DNA from: G965115915 sp965115915 | GTDB taxonomy: Bacteria > Pseudomonadota > Gammaproteobacteria > Eutrophobiales > Eutrophobiaceae | DNA length: 64,000 bases | NCBI GenBank assembly: GCA_965115915.1 | Contig: OZ220483.1 | Span: 1,860,001-1,924,000, forward strand | Direction: 5' to 3' | Shown: piece by piece, positions 18,985 through 27,441 of the stretch | Layout of the letters: every line of letters begins with the position of its first letter | How positions within the stretch are numbered: the stretch's first letter is position 1 | Position numbers and translations under genes: made by a program | The notes under the pieces: generated by a model | Database searches by the model: none | Seen by the model: only the letters and a program-made list of their open reading frames with translations | What the model was told of the DNA's origin: nothing

Positions 18985-19944
18985 ATGCACCGTGTCAATG
19001 CCAATGTTGCTCCGATGGTGGAAAACCTGATCGCACAGGCCGCCGAATTGCAGCTTGGACTGTCCACGCTGGACAATGGCTGCCAACTCATCGATGCCGG
19101 CATCCAGGTCCCGGGCTGTGCCGAGGCCGGTCGCCTTATCGCCGAGATCTGCATGGGAGGTCTCGGCCGGGTACAACTGGAAGACAACAACGACTGGCCA
19201 CACTGTACCCAGCGGGTACAGGTAGACTCCCCGGAGCCGATCATCGCCTGTCTGGCCAGCCAATACGCCGGTTGGGACCTGCGCCATGGCACGGGCAAGC
19301 AGGCTTTTCAAGCACTCGGTTCCGGACCGGGCCGAGCCCTGGGCAGCCGCGAACCCCTGTTCGAGGAATTGGGGTACCGCGATGTCTCCGACAGTGCCTG
19401 CCTGGTATTGGAAGTGGACCGCCCCCCACCACCGGAGCTGAGCACCAGCATCGCCTCGCAGTGTGGCATTGACCCCGAGAGGCTGAGCCTGATCCTGACT
19501 CCGACCACCAGCATCGCCGGGGTGGTACAGATAGTCGCCCGGGTACTGGAAACCGCACTGCACAAAATCCATGCGCTGGAGTTTCCGCTGGCAGGCATTC
19601 GCCAAGGTAGCGGCCACGCCCCGATCTGTCCGCTGACAGGGGATTTCATGCGTGCCATGGGCCGCACCAACGATGCCATCCTGTTGGCCGGCGAAGTGAC
19701 ACTGGAGATCGATAACGCGGAGGATACACTGGCCGAACTGGTACAACGGCTGCCGAGCAGCGCCTCCGGTGACTACGGCAAACCCTTCGCGGATATCTTC
19801 CGCGACGTTGAGTACGATTTCTACCGAATCGATCCGCTGTTGTTCAGTCCGGCCCGCGTAACGCTGATCAGCCCCGCGACCGGAAAGCATTTCAGTGCCG
19901 GACAGACAGACCGGCAACTGCTGGTGCAGTCCTTCGCTGGCTGA
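18985..19944 (+). CDS. mch: Methenyltetrahydromethanopterin cyclohydrolase
   Basis: 319 aa, cytoplasmic. Mch interconverts methenyl-H4MPT and 5-formyl-H4MPT, the third step of H4MPT-linked formaldehyde oxidation. Family features include NVAPMVENLIAQAAEL at the N-terminus, GSGPGRALGSREPLFEELGY in the middle, and YDFYRIDPLLFSPARVTL near the end. Length matches bacterial Mch. It heads C1 cluster A. The order mch, ATP-grasp (orf5), CitG-like (orf7), fae, ATP-grasp (orf17) is known from Methylobacterium-type methylotrophs. Confidence 0.96.
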   Translation: MHRVNANVAPMVENLIAQAAELQLGLSTLDNGCQLIDAGIQVPGCAEAGRLIAEICMGGLGRVQLEDNNDWPHCTQRVQVDSPEPIIACLASQYAGWDLRHGTGKQAFQALGSGPGRALGSREPLFEELGYRDVSDSACLVLEVDRPPPPELSTSIASQCGIDPERLSLILTPTTSIAGVVQIVARVLETALHKIHALEFPLAGIRQGSGHAPICPLTGDFMRAMGRTNDAILLAGEVTLEIDNAEDTLAELVQRLPSSASGDYGKPFADIFRDVEYDFYRIDPLLFSPARVTLISPATGKHFSAGQTDRQLLVQSFAG

Positions 19945-20032
19945 CCCTCTCTCTGACACAGCGCGGCCGATGAAGGCCCCCGATCAACAGTGCGGACCGG
20001 CACCGGCCAGAGACAAACGCGCAAACGGACAG

Positions 20033-20938
20033 ATGATCGCCATCATCGGCGATGAACCCGACTGGCACGGACGGGAACTGGCCCGTGCATTCGCCAGCCA
20101 GGGGCTGGACAGTACCTGGCTGGCACTTGCCGACTGTCGACTGTCTGTCGGCACCGACGCCCCGGCCATACATATGCCCGGCTTGACGGGAACACCTGCA
20201 GGCGTCTTTGTCCGGGGGATCGGCAGCGGCGGTCTGGAACAGATTATACTGCGGATGGACATGCTGCATGCCCTGCGTGCTCAGAGCATACCGGTATACA
20301 ACACGCCGCGTGCGATAGAGCGCAGTGTGGACAAGCCACTAACCAGCCTGCTGCTGTCACGCGCCGGGCTGCCAACACCTGCGACCTGGGTCTGCGAATC
20401 CCGGGAACAAGCCCTGTCCGTGCTCAGAGAACAACAAGCCGGGGGCCATGTCCCACTGGTACAGAAACCGATATTTGGCGCACAGGGACACGGCATACGG
20501 CAGTTGTCGGAAGGCGAACCCCTGGCTGACGGTCCCGACTATGGCAATGTGTACTACCTGCAACACCAATTGCGCCCCCCGGGTGAGGAATGGTTCGACT
20601 ATCGGGTGCTGGTGATCGCCAACCATGCGGTGGCAGCAATGCGCAGGTGCTCGCGCAATTGGCCGACCAACCGGGCTCAGGGTGCACGCTGCGAAACCCA
20701 ACCCTTGTCTGCCACACTGCGGGAACTCGCCGAACAGGCCAGCCAGGTACTGGATATGGACTATGCCGGGGTGGATATCATGCCGGATCGGGACGGCAGC
20801 CTGTATGTGCTGGAGGTCAACAGTATCCCGGCATGGCGCGGTCTGCAGCAGACCTGCGACCTCCCGATCGCAGACTGGCTGGTGGCGGATTTCATACGCC
20901 GACTGCGCCCCGGGCAAGTCACGATTCATGCAGATTGA
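20033..20938 (+). CDS. ATP-grasp ligase, RimK-like (methylotroph Orf5 type)
   Basis: About 301 aa from MIAIIGDEPDWHGREL at 20033; an in-frame ATG at 19970 adds 21 unconserved residues. ATP-grasp features are DKPLTSLLLSRAGLPTP, VPLVQKPIFGAQGHGIRQL (nucleotide-binding Lys and Gly-rich loop), DYRVLVIANHAVAAM, and the metal-binding end VDIMPDRDGSLYVLEVNSIPAWRG. RimK-like enzymes ligate amino acids. In this setting it probably attaches glutamyl or similar groups to H4MPT or the methanofuran-like carrier; that role is inference. It lies 88 nt after mch and overlaps the next gene by 11 nt. Confidence 0.85.
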   Translation: MIAIIGDEPDWHGRELARAFASQGLDSTWLALADCRLSVGTDAPAIHMPGLTGTPAGVFVRGIGSGGLEQIILRMDMLHALRAQSIPVYNTPRAIERSVDKPLTSLLLSRAGLPTPATWVCESREQALSVLREQQAGGHVPLVQKPIFGAQGHGIRQLSEGEPLADGPDYGNVYYLQHQLRPPGEEWFDYRVLVIANHAVAAMRRCSRNWPTNRAQGARCETQPLSATLRELAEQASQVLDMDYAGVDIMPDRDGSLYVLEVNSIPAWRGLQQTCDLPIADWLVADFIRRLRPGQVTIHAD

Positions 20939-21776
20939 AGCGGCAGTAAGCGAGAGCTTCCGTATCGACCTGAACGCGCTGAAACCTGGCAATGTCAGCG
21001 TCCATGCACCCGGGCATGGCATGAACGCGGCCGACTTCAGGCGCAGTGCAGAATGCAGCCTGCCCTGCCTGTGTCGCACCGGCCACACACCTGGGGAACG
21101 CATGCTTGAAGCCGTGCGAGCGACCCGGGCAGCGGTAGGCTGCAACACCAATCTGGGGATGATCCTGCTGTTTGCACCACTTGTCTGCGCCGCCGAACGG
21201 CTACCCGCGGCACGGCTGGAAGCCGCCGCGTTGCGGCGCGAGTTGGCACGGGTACTGCAAGAGATGGATCAGTACGAGTCCCACAACGTGGCCACCGCCA
21301 TCCGGGAAGCAAAACCGGGGGGACTGGGGCATGCGGGACCACAGGACATACACACCGGAACCATGACCCACGTGTCTGCAGCGATGCGCCTTGCCCGCGC
21401 CCGTGACCGCATCGCACTGCAGTTTGACACCGCCTTTGGCGATATCTTCAACGACGGGCTTGGCGAACTGCGATACTTTATAAATCGCTGGAATAGTGTA
21501 GAATGGGGCGCGGTTGCATATTACCTGGGCTGTATCAGCCGTTATCCGGACAGCCACATCGCACGCAGACACGGTGCGGTGACAGCGTGGGAATTGATGC
21601 GAGAGAGCCTCGTGTACGCCAGCAGGTTCAGAAGCGCCTGTAGACCGGAACAGCACCGGGATGAACTGGCACTGTTTGACCAATCCCTGAAAAATCGGGG
21701 ATTGAATCCGGGGACGAGTGCTGATCTCAGTGCAGCGGGTGTGCTGGTCTACCTGCTTACCCACTCCGGGGACTGA
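20928..21776 (+). CDS. CitG/MdcB-like triphosphoribosyl-dephospho-CoA synthase family protein (Orf7 type)
   Basis: 282 aa from ATG 20928, overlapping the previous stop. The long frame upstream is a shadow. The family motif LNALKPGNVSVHAPGHGM near the N-terminus, TNLGMILLFAPLVCA, and ESHNVATAIREAKPGGLGH with DIFNDGL downstream match the CitG fold, an all-alpha nucleotide-binding family. Homologues are linked to H4MPT genes in methylotrophs and are not expected to act on citrate lyase there. A role in H4MPT or C1-carrier synthesis is inferred from context. Confidence 0.85.
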   Translation: MQIEAAVSESFRIDLNALKPGNVSVHAPGHGMNAADFRRSAECSLPCLCRTGHTPGERMLEAVRATRAAVGCNTNLGMILLFAPLVCAAERLPAARLEAAALRRELARVLQEMDQYESHNVATAIREAKPGGLGHAGPQDIHTGTMTHVSAAMRLARARDRIALQFDTAFGDIFNDGLGELRYFINRWNSVEWGAVAYYLGCISRYPDSHIARRHGAVTAWELMRESLVYASRFRSACRPEQHRDELALFDQSLKNRGLNPGTSADLSAAGVLVYLLTHSGD

Positions 21777-22017
21777 GCACACCCGCCCTCTCCGGGGCGA
21801 GCGGAGCCAGCTTGCACGAGAGAGCCATGTGGCACACAGGCGGGATGTGGAGGCGTACCGGATACGTCGCTGCCGGATACCATTGCCTGTAACACACTTC
21901 AGGACCAGGGTTTCAGGCAAGGTGCCTGTGGCCAACTGAAGTTACTAGAAACCTTAAATGGAGACAGACATGTCCCTATTCAAGAACGTACTTGATTTTT
22001 TTGGAGGAAAACCGAAG

Positions 22018-22530
22018 ATGGCAGTAATAGACAAAGTAATGATTGGCGAAGCGTTGGTCGGAGATGGCAATGAGGTGGCACATATTGATCTGATCATCGG
22101 GCCACGCGGCAGTGCTGCCGAGTCAGCATTCTGCAACGCACTGACCAACAACAAAGACGGCTTCAGCACACTGCTGGCAGTAGTCTCTCCCAATCTGGCC
22201 TGCAAGCCAAACACCATCCTGTTCAACAAGGTAACCATAAAGGGCTCGAAGCAGGCAGTGCAAATGTTCGGTCCGGCACAACGCGCCGTCGCCATGGCGG
22301 TCATGGATTGCGTTGAAGATGGCACGATACCGGCAAACGAGGCTGACAACCTGTTCATCTGCGTTGGTGTCTTCATCCACTGGCAAGCCGCGGACGACAA
22401 CAAAATCCAGGACTACAACTACGAAGCGACCAAGCTGTCCATCAAACGTGCAGTCGCAGGGGAGCCGAAGGCATCGGAAGTGCTAAGCAAGCGAGGCACT
22501 TCGGATCATCCCTTCCAGGCCCACTCCTGA
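22018..22530 (+). CDS. fae: Formaldehyde-activating enzyme
   Basis: 170 aa. Fae condenses formaldehyde with H4MPT to methylene-H4MPT, the entry to the pathway. I chose ATG 22018 because GGAGG lies 10 nt upstream, the length equals that of known Fae, and the catalytic histidine becomes His22 as in Methylobacterium Fae (GDGNEVAHIDL). Other family blocks are LLAVVSPNLACKPNTILFNK, QMFGPAQRAVAMAV, GVFIHWQAADDNKIQDYNYE and the C-terminal HPF. In-frame ATGs at 21958 and 21970 would add 20 or 16 residues, and the second of these also has a GGAG upstream. Confidence 0.97.
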   Translation: MAVIDKVMIGEALVGDGNEVAHIDLIIGPRGSAAESAFCNALTNNKDGFSTLLAVVSPNLACKPNTILFNKVTIKGSKQAVQMFGPAQRAVAMAVMDCVEDGTIPANEADNLFICVGVFIHWQAADDNKIQDYNYEATKLSIKRAVAGEPKASEVLSKRGTSDHPFQAHS

Positions 22531-22547
22531 CGGGAAAACGCTTCCCG
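22531..22547 (+). terminator. Hairpin directly after fae
   Basis: CGGGAA, a 5-nt loop and TTCCCG form a perfect 6-bp stem starting at the base after the fae stop codon. There is no U-run, so it may stabilise the mRNA 3' end or act as a weak terminator. It lies between fae and the convergently transcribed HisA-like gene. Confidence 0.4.
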
Positions 22548-22659
22548 GGACACGTTTCGCACGTTGTCACGGCACAGGGATGTGCCGCATTTTCATGTCA
22601 TGGCCACGCTGAGCAGGCCAACAGAACCCGCGGTGCTTAAGCAGGGTGTGCCGCCTTGC

Positions 22660-23370
22660 TTAGCGAGCAATACCGGCCATCGCACTGAGTTCGCCACTCC
22701 CCAGTCGACCCTCGTGCAAGGCACTGGCCAACAGGCAGCCCTGTACACCCATCATGCACAACCGCTCCAGATCGCGGCTATCGCGTATACCACCTGCAGC
22801 ATACAATTGATGATGGCCCGCTTCCGTCAAACCCTGCACCCTTTGCAGACAATCGAGGTCCACCCCGCGACCGCTACCGACCCGATACAAACACATCACG
22901 ATTATACGGGACGGCCAGCATGGCAACAGTTCCAACCAGGGGAACCCCTGATCCTCGACCTGCAGATCCAGAGACAGCACCGGTGGCTCGGGCGCTGTCA
23001 GCAGGCGCTGCAAATGCGGCATGGGTACCGGGTTTTCACTGCCCAGTACCGGACTGGTCCCGGGCAGGCTCAGGTGCGGAGGATAATGGCCGTCCGGGCC
23101 AATACCCGCATCTATCCAGAAATGGACGTCCGGATAGGTCTGGCGCAGCGCGGCAACTTCCGGGTAGTTGTCGCCGCATCCGCGGATCGCGTCCAGGTCA
23201 GCGATATACACCGTCCCGAAACCACTCACCTGCAACAGGCCGTCCAGCACGGCAGGCGGGCGGGCACTGTCGGTGAGCCTGGAGCGTAATGGCCGGTAGC
23301 TGTCTCGTTGCCCGTAGCGGGCATGGACAACCCTCCCCTGGGAGATATCAATAACCGGGATAATATGCAT
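22660..23370 (-). CDS. HisA/HisF-like TIM-barrel protein linked to C1 metabolism
   Basis: 236 aa from MHIIPVIDISQGRVVHARYG at 23370, an N-terminus typical of the ProFAR-isomerase superfamily. The barrel strands are visible as VYIADLDAIRG, VHFWIDAGIG, PVLSLDLQVED, RIIVMCLYRVGSGRG and LYAAGGIRD. No other histidine gene is nearby, and HisA-like proteins of this kind occur in H4MPT clusters of methylotrophs, so I infer a role in synthesis of H4MPT or the methanofuran-like carrier rather than of histidine. It converges on fae and its start codon overlaps the divergent ATP-grasp start. Confidence 0.82.
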   Translation of the reverse strand: MHIIPVIDISQGRVVHARYGQRDSYRPLRSRLTDSARPPAVLDGLLQVSGFGTVYIADLDAIRGCGDNYPEVAALRQTYPDVHFWIDAGIGPDGHYPPHLSLPGTSPVLGSENPVPMPHLQRLLTAPEPPVLSLDLQVEDQGFPWLELLPCWPSRIIVMCLYRVGSGRGVDLDCLQRVQGLTEAGHHQLYAAGGIRDSRDLERLCMMGVQGCLLASALHEGRLGSGELSAMAGIAR

Positions 23371-24388
23371 GGGAAAGGACGGGCAGCGGCATTTTGTCTG
23401 CGAGTTTATCACGGCCGGGGGCATGCGGGCCGAACCCCTGCCGGAATCCCTGTGCCATGAAGGCGGCATGATGCGGGATATGTTGATCGATGGTCTGACA
23501 CGGGCGGGCGGGCACCACCTGACGACAACCCACGACAGTCGGCTTCCCGCCCCGGACTGTCCCAGTCAAGACATCCACCCAGCAGAGGATGTCTGGGCGG
23601 CCTGGGGGCGAAAATTGGCGGGCAGCGACTACTGCTGGTTGATAGCGCCGGAGTCTGCGGGCCTCCTGCATCGGCTGACCACCCTTGCCAGCACCCGGGG
23701 AGTCCATATCATGGGAAGCCAACCACAAGCAGTAGCCCTGTGCGCCAGTAAATGGGCGCTGGGCAGGCATCTGCGAGCGGCAGGCATCGCAACACCACAC
23801 AGCACACGGCTGGGGTCTTTCCAACCGGCATGGCCGACCAACGGCAGCGGCTGGATACTGAAGCCCGACTGCGGAACCGGCTGCACGGGGAATTATCATG
23901 TACGCACCCCGGAACAGTTTGCCACCTGCAGCACCCTGTACACCGACGGGGGATATATCGTCCAGCAATACATCCGTGGGACAGCGGCCAGCCTGTCTGT
24001 GCTGATACATCGACGGCAGACGACGGTGCTCGCCTGTAATCAGCAGCATCTGTCAACCGACCCGGACAGTGGCCGGATGCGGCTGCACGCGCTCGGCATC
24101 AACGCCCTTGCCGACCTGCGCGAGAAACTGCAAACACTGGCGCGCCGAGTCGCCCATGCCATCCCCGGTCTGGCAGGCTTTGTCGGCATCGACCTGGTTT
24201 TACACGATGAACACCCAGTGGTAATTGAAATCAACCCCCGGCTGACCTCTGCTGCGGTTGGTCTGGAAGACTCCATCGGCACCTCCACTGTCCGACTGCT
24301 GCTGGATCTGTTTGTCCATGGCCGCCTGCCGGAAATGCCCCAACTGGACAACAGATCGATATACCTGGAACTCGGAGGACACGGCTGA
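23369..24388 (+). CDS. ATP-grasp protein of H4MPT cluster (Orf17 type)
   Basis: 339 aa. The N-terminus HFVCEFITAGGMRAEPLPESL matches the family pattern of these C1-cluster ATP-grasp proteins and puts the start at ATG 23369; no other suitable start exists. Later motifs are CASKWALGRHLRAAGIATP, WILKPDCGTGCTGNY (the ATP-binding Lys), YIVQQYIRGTAASLSVL and the metal-binding end IDLVLHDEHPVVIEINPRLT. It probably acts as a carboxylate-amine ligase in H4MPT or methanofuran-like carrier assembly, by inference from context. Its stop overlaps the next start (TGATG). Confidence 0.85.
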   Translation: MGKDGQRHFVCEFITAGGMRAEPLPESLCHEGGMMRDMLIDGLTRAGGHHLTTTHDSRLPAPDCPSQDIHPAEDVWAAWGRKLAGSDYCWLIAPESAGLLHRLTTLASTRGVHIMGSQPQAVALCASKWALGRHLRAAGIATPHSTRLGSFQPAWPTNGSGWILKPDCGTGCTGNYHVRTPEQFATCSTLYTDGGYIVQQYIRGTAASLSVLIHRRQTTVLACNQQHLSTDPDSGRMRLHALGINALADLREKLQTLARRVAHAIPGLAGFVGIDLVLHDEHPVVIEINPRLTSAAVGLEDSIGTSTVRLLLDLFVHGRLPEMPQLDNRSIYLELGGHG

Positions 24389-25434
24389 TGCGCCTGTTCG
24401 CTGGCTGGGACGTGGGCGGGGCCCATCTGAAAATGGCACTGCTGGACGAACACGGCCTGGTACTCGCTGCCAGACAGCGCGCCACCCCGCTGTGGCACGG
24501 TGATTCGGTACTGCGGGAAGCGATAGACGCACTCTATGCCGACACAGACGGCGGCAACTGCACGCATTATATTACACTGACCGCAGAACTGGTCGACCGT
24601 TATCGGGACCGGCGACAGGGGATGCATGAACTCAGTGCGATACTGCGCTCCCGTTTCCCGGGAAACACCGTCTTTTACACACCACAGGGCATGTTATCCT
24701 GGCGCGGTGTAGAGCAGAACCCGGAACAGGCGATGTCTGCCAACTGGCACGCCACCGCCACACTGGCCGCAGAGTGGTGCGAACAGGGGATACTGCTGGA
24801 TATCGGCAGTACCAGCAGCGATCTGACCGCACTGGTGGATGGAAAGCCCGCGCCTGCCGCTTTCACCGATCAAGCACGGCTGCGCTGTGGCGAACTGGTC
24901 TACAGTGGGGTGGTCCGCACCCCGGTGATGGCACTGTGCCAGCGCGTCCCTTTCGCCGGGCACTGGCAGTCGCTGGCAAACGAACATTTCGCCACCACCG
25001 CCGATATACATCGCGTAGCCGGAGGACTGGACGAGGCGGATGATCAGCAGGCCAGTGCGGATGGTAGCGGAAAGTCCGAAACAGACAGCATGCGACGGCT
25101 GGCACGTATGCTGGGACAGGACTATAGCACAGATGCCAGTCCGGCGCTGCGCGAACTGGCACACTATCTGAGTTGCCGCCAGTTGACACAGCTTGAACAG
25201 GCGCTGGCCCTGCTCCTGTCGCGCCGTCCGGCCATTGCTGAAAGCTCGCTACTCGGCACCGGCTGCGGCCGCTTTCTGGCCGCACGGCTTGCCACACTGC
25301 GCGGGTTCACCTACCACGACCTCGCCCAACTGGCCGGGGTGCCAGAGGCACAGCACAGCGCGGTAAATCGCTGCGCTGCCGCCTTTGCAGTAGCCTGGCT
25401 GGGTCACCGGACGCACGGACTCCAGCCATGCTGA
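24388..25434 (+). CDS. H4MPT-linked C1 transfer pathway protein (hydantoinase/oxoprolinase-like)
   Basis: 348 aa. The sequence has an actin-like/hydantoinase-A ATPase fold: GWDVGGAHLKMALLD at the N-terminus, ILLDIGSTSSDLTALVDG in the middle (a second phosphate loop) and LLGTGCGRFLAARL near the end. It matches the uncharacterised family usually annotated as a probable H4MPT-linked C1 transfer pathway protein, found only with H4MPT genes. The reaction is unknown. It overlaps the genes on both sides (TGATG upstream, about 7 nt downstream), so the four-gene run to 27402 is one coupled operon. Confidence 0.85.
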   Translation: MRLFAGWDVGGAHLKMALLDEHGLVLAARQRATPLWHGDSVLREAIDALYADTDGGNCTHYITLTAELVDRYRDRRQGMHELSAILRSRFPGNTVFYTPQGMLSWRGVEQNPEQAMSANWHATATLAAEWCEQGILLDIGSTSSDLTALVDGKPAPAAFTDQARLRCGELVYSGVVRTPVMALCQRVPFAGHWQSLANEHFATTADIHRVAGGLDEADDQQASADGSGKSETDSMRRLARMLGQDYSTDASPALRELAHYLSCRQLTQLEQALALLLSRRPAIAESSLLGTGCGRFLAARLATLRGFTYHDLAQLAGVPEAQHSAVNRCAAAFAVAWLGHRTHGLQPC

Positions 25435-26813
25435 AACGCATCGAATTGCCATATCAACCAGACAGCAGCCGTTTGTTCGCCTGTGTCTCCTCCTCCCCCT
25501 GGGCAGTATTCCTCGATAGCACTTTCCCCTGGAGTCGGGCTGGACGCTACGACATCGTCGCGGCAGAACCGTACGTCACGCTGCAATACCACAACGGGAA
25601 AACCGAAGTGACTGATGCCACTGGCAGCCGGATTCTTGCACAGAACCCCTTTGCCGTGCTGCGCAGCCAACTCGGGGAACCGGTATCAAATCACAGCGGA
25701 CTGCCCTTCTGCGGTGGGGCCATCGGCTGCTTCTGCTATGACCTCGGGCGCAACATCGAGACCTTGCCGGACCAGACAGCCCATGACATCCTGCTGCCGG
25801 AACTGAACTGTGGCATCTACGATTGGGCCGTGGTAGTGGATCACCATCTGCGCCGGACTCATCTGGTCAGCACATTCAGAGACCCTGCCACCCGCGACAT
25901 CTGGGAAACACTGCCCATGCGCTTCACGCAGCCGGACACCTCCGCGCTGGCAACACCTGCAAACTTCCGGACACTGTCTGCGCCACAGACAAACCTGGAC
26001 CGGGAAGCGTACGAAGCGGTCTTTCGACAGGTGCAGGCATATATCCATGCCGGGGACTGTTACCAGGTGAACCTGGCACAGCGTTTCGGTTTTGCGGTAC
26101 AGGGCGATCCCTGGATTGCTTACACCCAACTCAGGCAGTACAACCCGGCACCCTATTCAGCCTTCCTGCGCCTTCCCCAGGCAAACATACTGAGCAACTC
26201 GCCAGAGTGCTTCCTGCGACTGCGTAACGGTTTGGTCGAGACCCAGCCCATCAAGGGCACACGGCCACGCTCCGTTTTCCCCTATGAGGATGAATCGCTG
26301 GCACAGGCCCTGCGCGAGAGTGAGAAAGATAGAGCGGAAAATCTGATGATCGTGGATCTGCTACGCAATGATCTGGCCCGGAGTTGCCTGCCCGGCTCCG
26401 TGTCCGTGCCTTCCCTGTTTGCGCTGGAAAGCTTTGCCAGTGTTCATCATCTGGTCAGTACGGTGCGCGGCAGACTGGCACCCGGAAAAGATGCGATAGC
26501 CCTGCTCCAGGGCTGTTTCCCCGGCGGCTCCATCACCGGCGCCCCGAAACTGCGGGCCATGCAAATCATCGAGGAACTGGAACCGCATCGGCGTTCCGTT
26601 TACTGTGGTGCCATCGGCTATATCGGTTTCGACGGCAACATGGATACCAATATCGCCATCCGCACGCTGCTGCACTGCCAGGACCGGATGTATTGCTGGG
26701 CAGGTGGCGGCATCACTCACGGCTCGCAGGCAGCAGAAGAGTACCAGGAATGCTTTGACAAGGTAGACAGGATCCTGCGCTTTCTGAATGGGGGGGAACA
26801 TGCAGGTCATTAA
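25428..26813 (+). CDS. pabB: Aminodeoxychorismate synthase component I
   Basis: 461 aa. PabB converts chorismate to 4-amino-4-deoxychorismate, the precursor of p-aminobenzoate, which H4MPT and folate both need. The PIKGTRPR motif with its lysine distinguishes PabB from anthranilate synthase TrpE. Also present are AGDCYQVNLAQRF, SNSPECFLRL, ENLMIVDLLRNDLARSC, FPGGSITGAPKLRAMQII and YCWAGGGITHGSQAAEEY. It lies inside the H4MPT operon, consistent with dedicated precursor supply. The glutamine amidotransferase pabA and lyase pabC are not seen. Confidence 0.94.
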   Translation: MLKRIELPYQPDSSRLFACVSSSPWAVFLDSTFPWSRAGRYDIVAAEPYVTLQYHNGKTEVTDATGSRILAQNPFAVLRSQLGEPVSNHSGLPFCGGAIGCFCYDLGRNIETLPDQTAHDILLPELNCGIYDWAVVVDHHLRRTHLVSTFRDPATRDIWETLPMRFTQPDTSALATPANFRTLSAPQTNLDREAYEAVFRQVQAYIHAGDCYQVNLAQRFGFAVQGDPWIAYTQLRQYNPAPYSAFLRLPQANILSNSPECFLRLRNGLVETQPIKGTRPRSVFPYEDESLAQALRESEKDRAENLMIVDLLRNDLARSCLPGSVSVPSLFALESFASVHHLVSTVRGRLAPGKDAIALLQGCFPGGSITGAPKLRAMQIIEELEPHRRSVYCGAIGYIGFDGNMDTNIAIRTLLHCQDRMYCWAGGGITHGSQAAEEYQECFDKVDRILRFLNGGEHAGH

Positions 26814-27402
26814 GCTGGGAGGCAGCCTGATGAGTCCCAATGGGGCGCTGTTGGAGTGGGTGGACTGTCTGCGCAGCCTGCGCGGCAACGGCCATGTGCT
26901 CGTCCCCGGCGGAGGCCACTTTGCCGAACAGGTACGCATCGCCCAGCGGCGCTGGCACTTCAGTGACGCGACCTCACATCATATGGCGGTACTGGCCATG
27001 CAACAGTATGCACTGCTGCTCGCAGACCTGCTGCCCGGCTCGGTGCTGGCAGATGGACTGGAAGCACTGCGTGAACAGTCCGGGCAGAAACCACTGGTGA
27101 TCTGCCGGGGTCACGGGCTGTTTCCACAGGCCGTTGACGGCAAAACAGGATGGGGGCTAAGCTCCGATAGCCTGGGCCTGTGGCTGGCACAAAAACTCGG
27201 GGCCAGACAATATCTGCTACTCAAGTCCGTCTCTTTTGGCGGGCAAGGACTGTACTGGCCACCAGAGCCGCCGGACATCGCTCCCGGGGTGGTGGATGAA
27301 CACTTTGCTGAACTGCGTCGGGGCTTCCCGGGTGAGGTTTTGCTGTTCGGCCCGGGTGAAGCCGACGCCTTCCTGTCCTGTCTTACACAAGGACCACAGT
27401 AA
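26800..27402 (+). CDS. Amino-acid-kinase family protein (MfnE-like candidate)
   Basis: 200 aa from MQVIKLGGSL at 26800; the G-run just before it is the likely ribosome site and lies in the end of pabB. The fold is that of the aspartate/uridylate kinase superfamily: VIKLGGSLM, HVLVPGGGHFAEQVR and LLKSVSFGG. In archaea MfnE, of the same superfamily, phosphorylates an aminomethylfuran intermediate of methanofuran. The link to H4MPT genes makes the same role plausible here, but it is inference. It is the last gene of cluster A and faces nrdB tail to tail. Confidence 0.8.
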   Translation: MQVIKLGGSLMSPNGALLEWVDCLRSLRGNGHVLVPGGGHFAEQVRIAQRRWHFSDATSHHMAVLAMQQYALLLADLLPGSVLADGLEALREQSGQKPLVICRGHGLFPQAVDGKTGWGLSSDSLGLWLAQKLGARQYLLLKSVSFGGQGLYWPPEPPDIAPGVVDEHFAELRRGFPGEVLLFGPGEADAFLSCLTQGPQ

Positions 27403-27441
27403 CCCTCTCCGAAACGGTAGCGCGGAAAGACCGCAACCGAT

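Noticed and set aside
22660..23370. True histidine biosynthesis gene hisA
   Set aside because: The fold is HisA-like, but no other his gene is nearby and it is packed into an H4MPT cluster.
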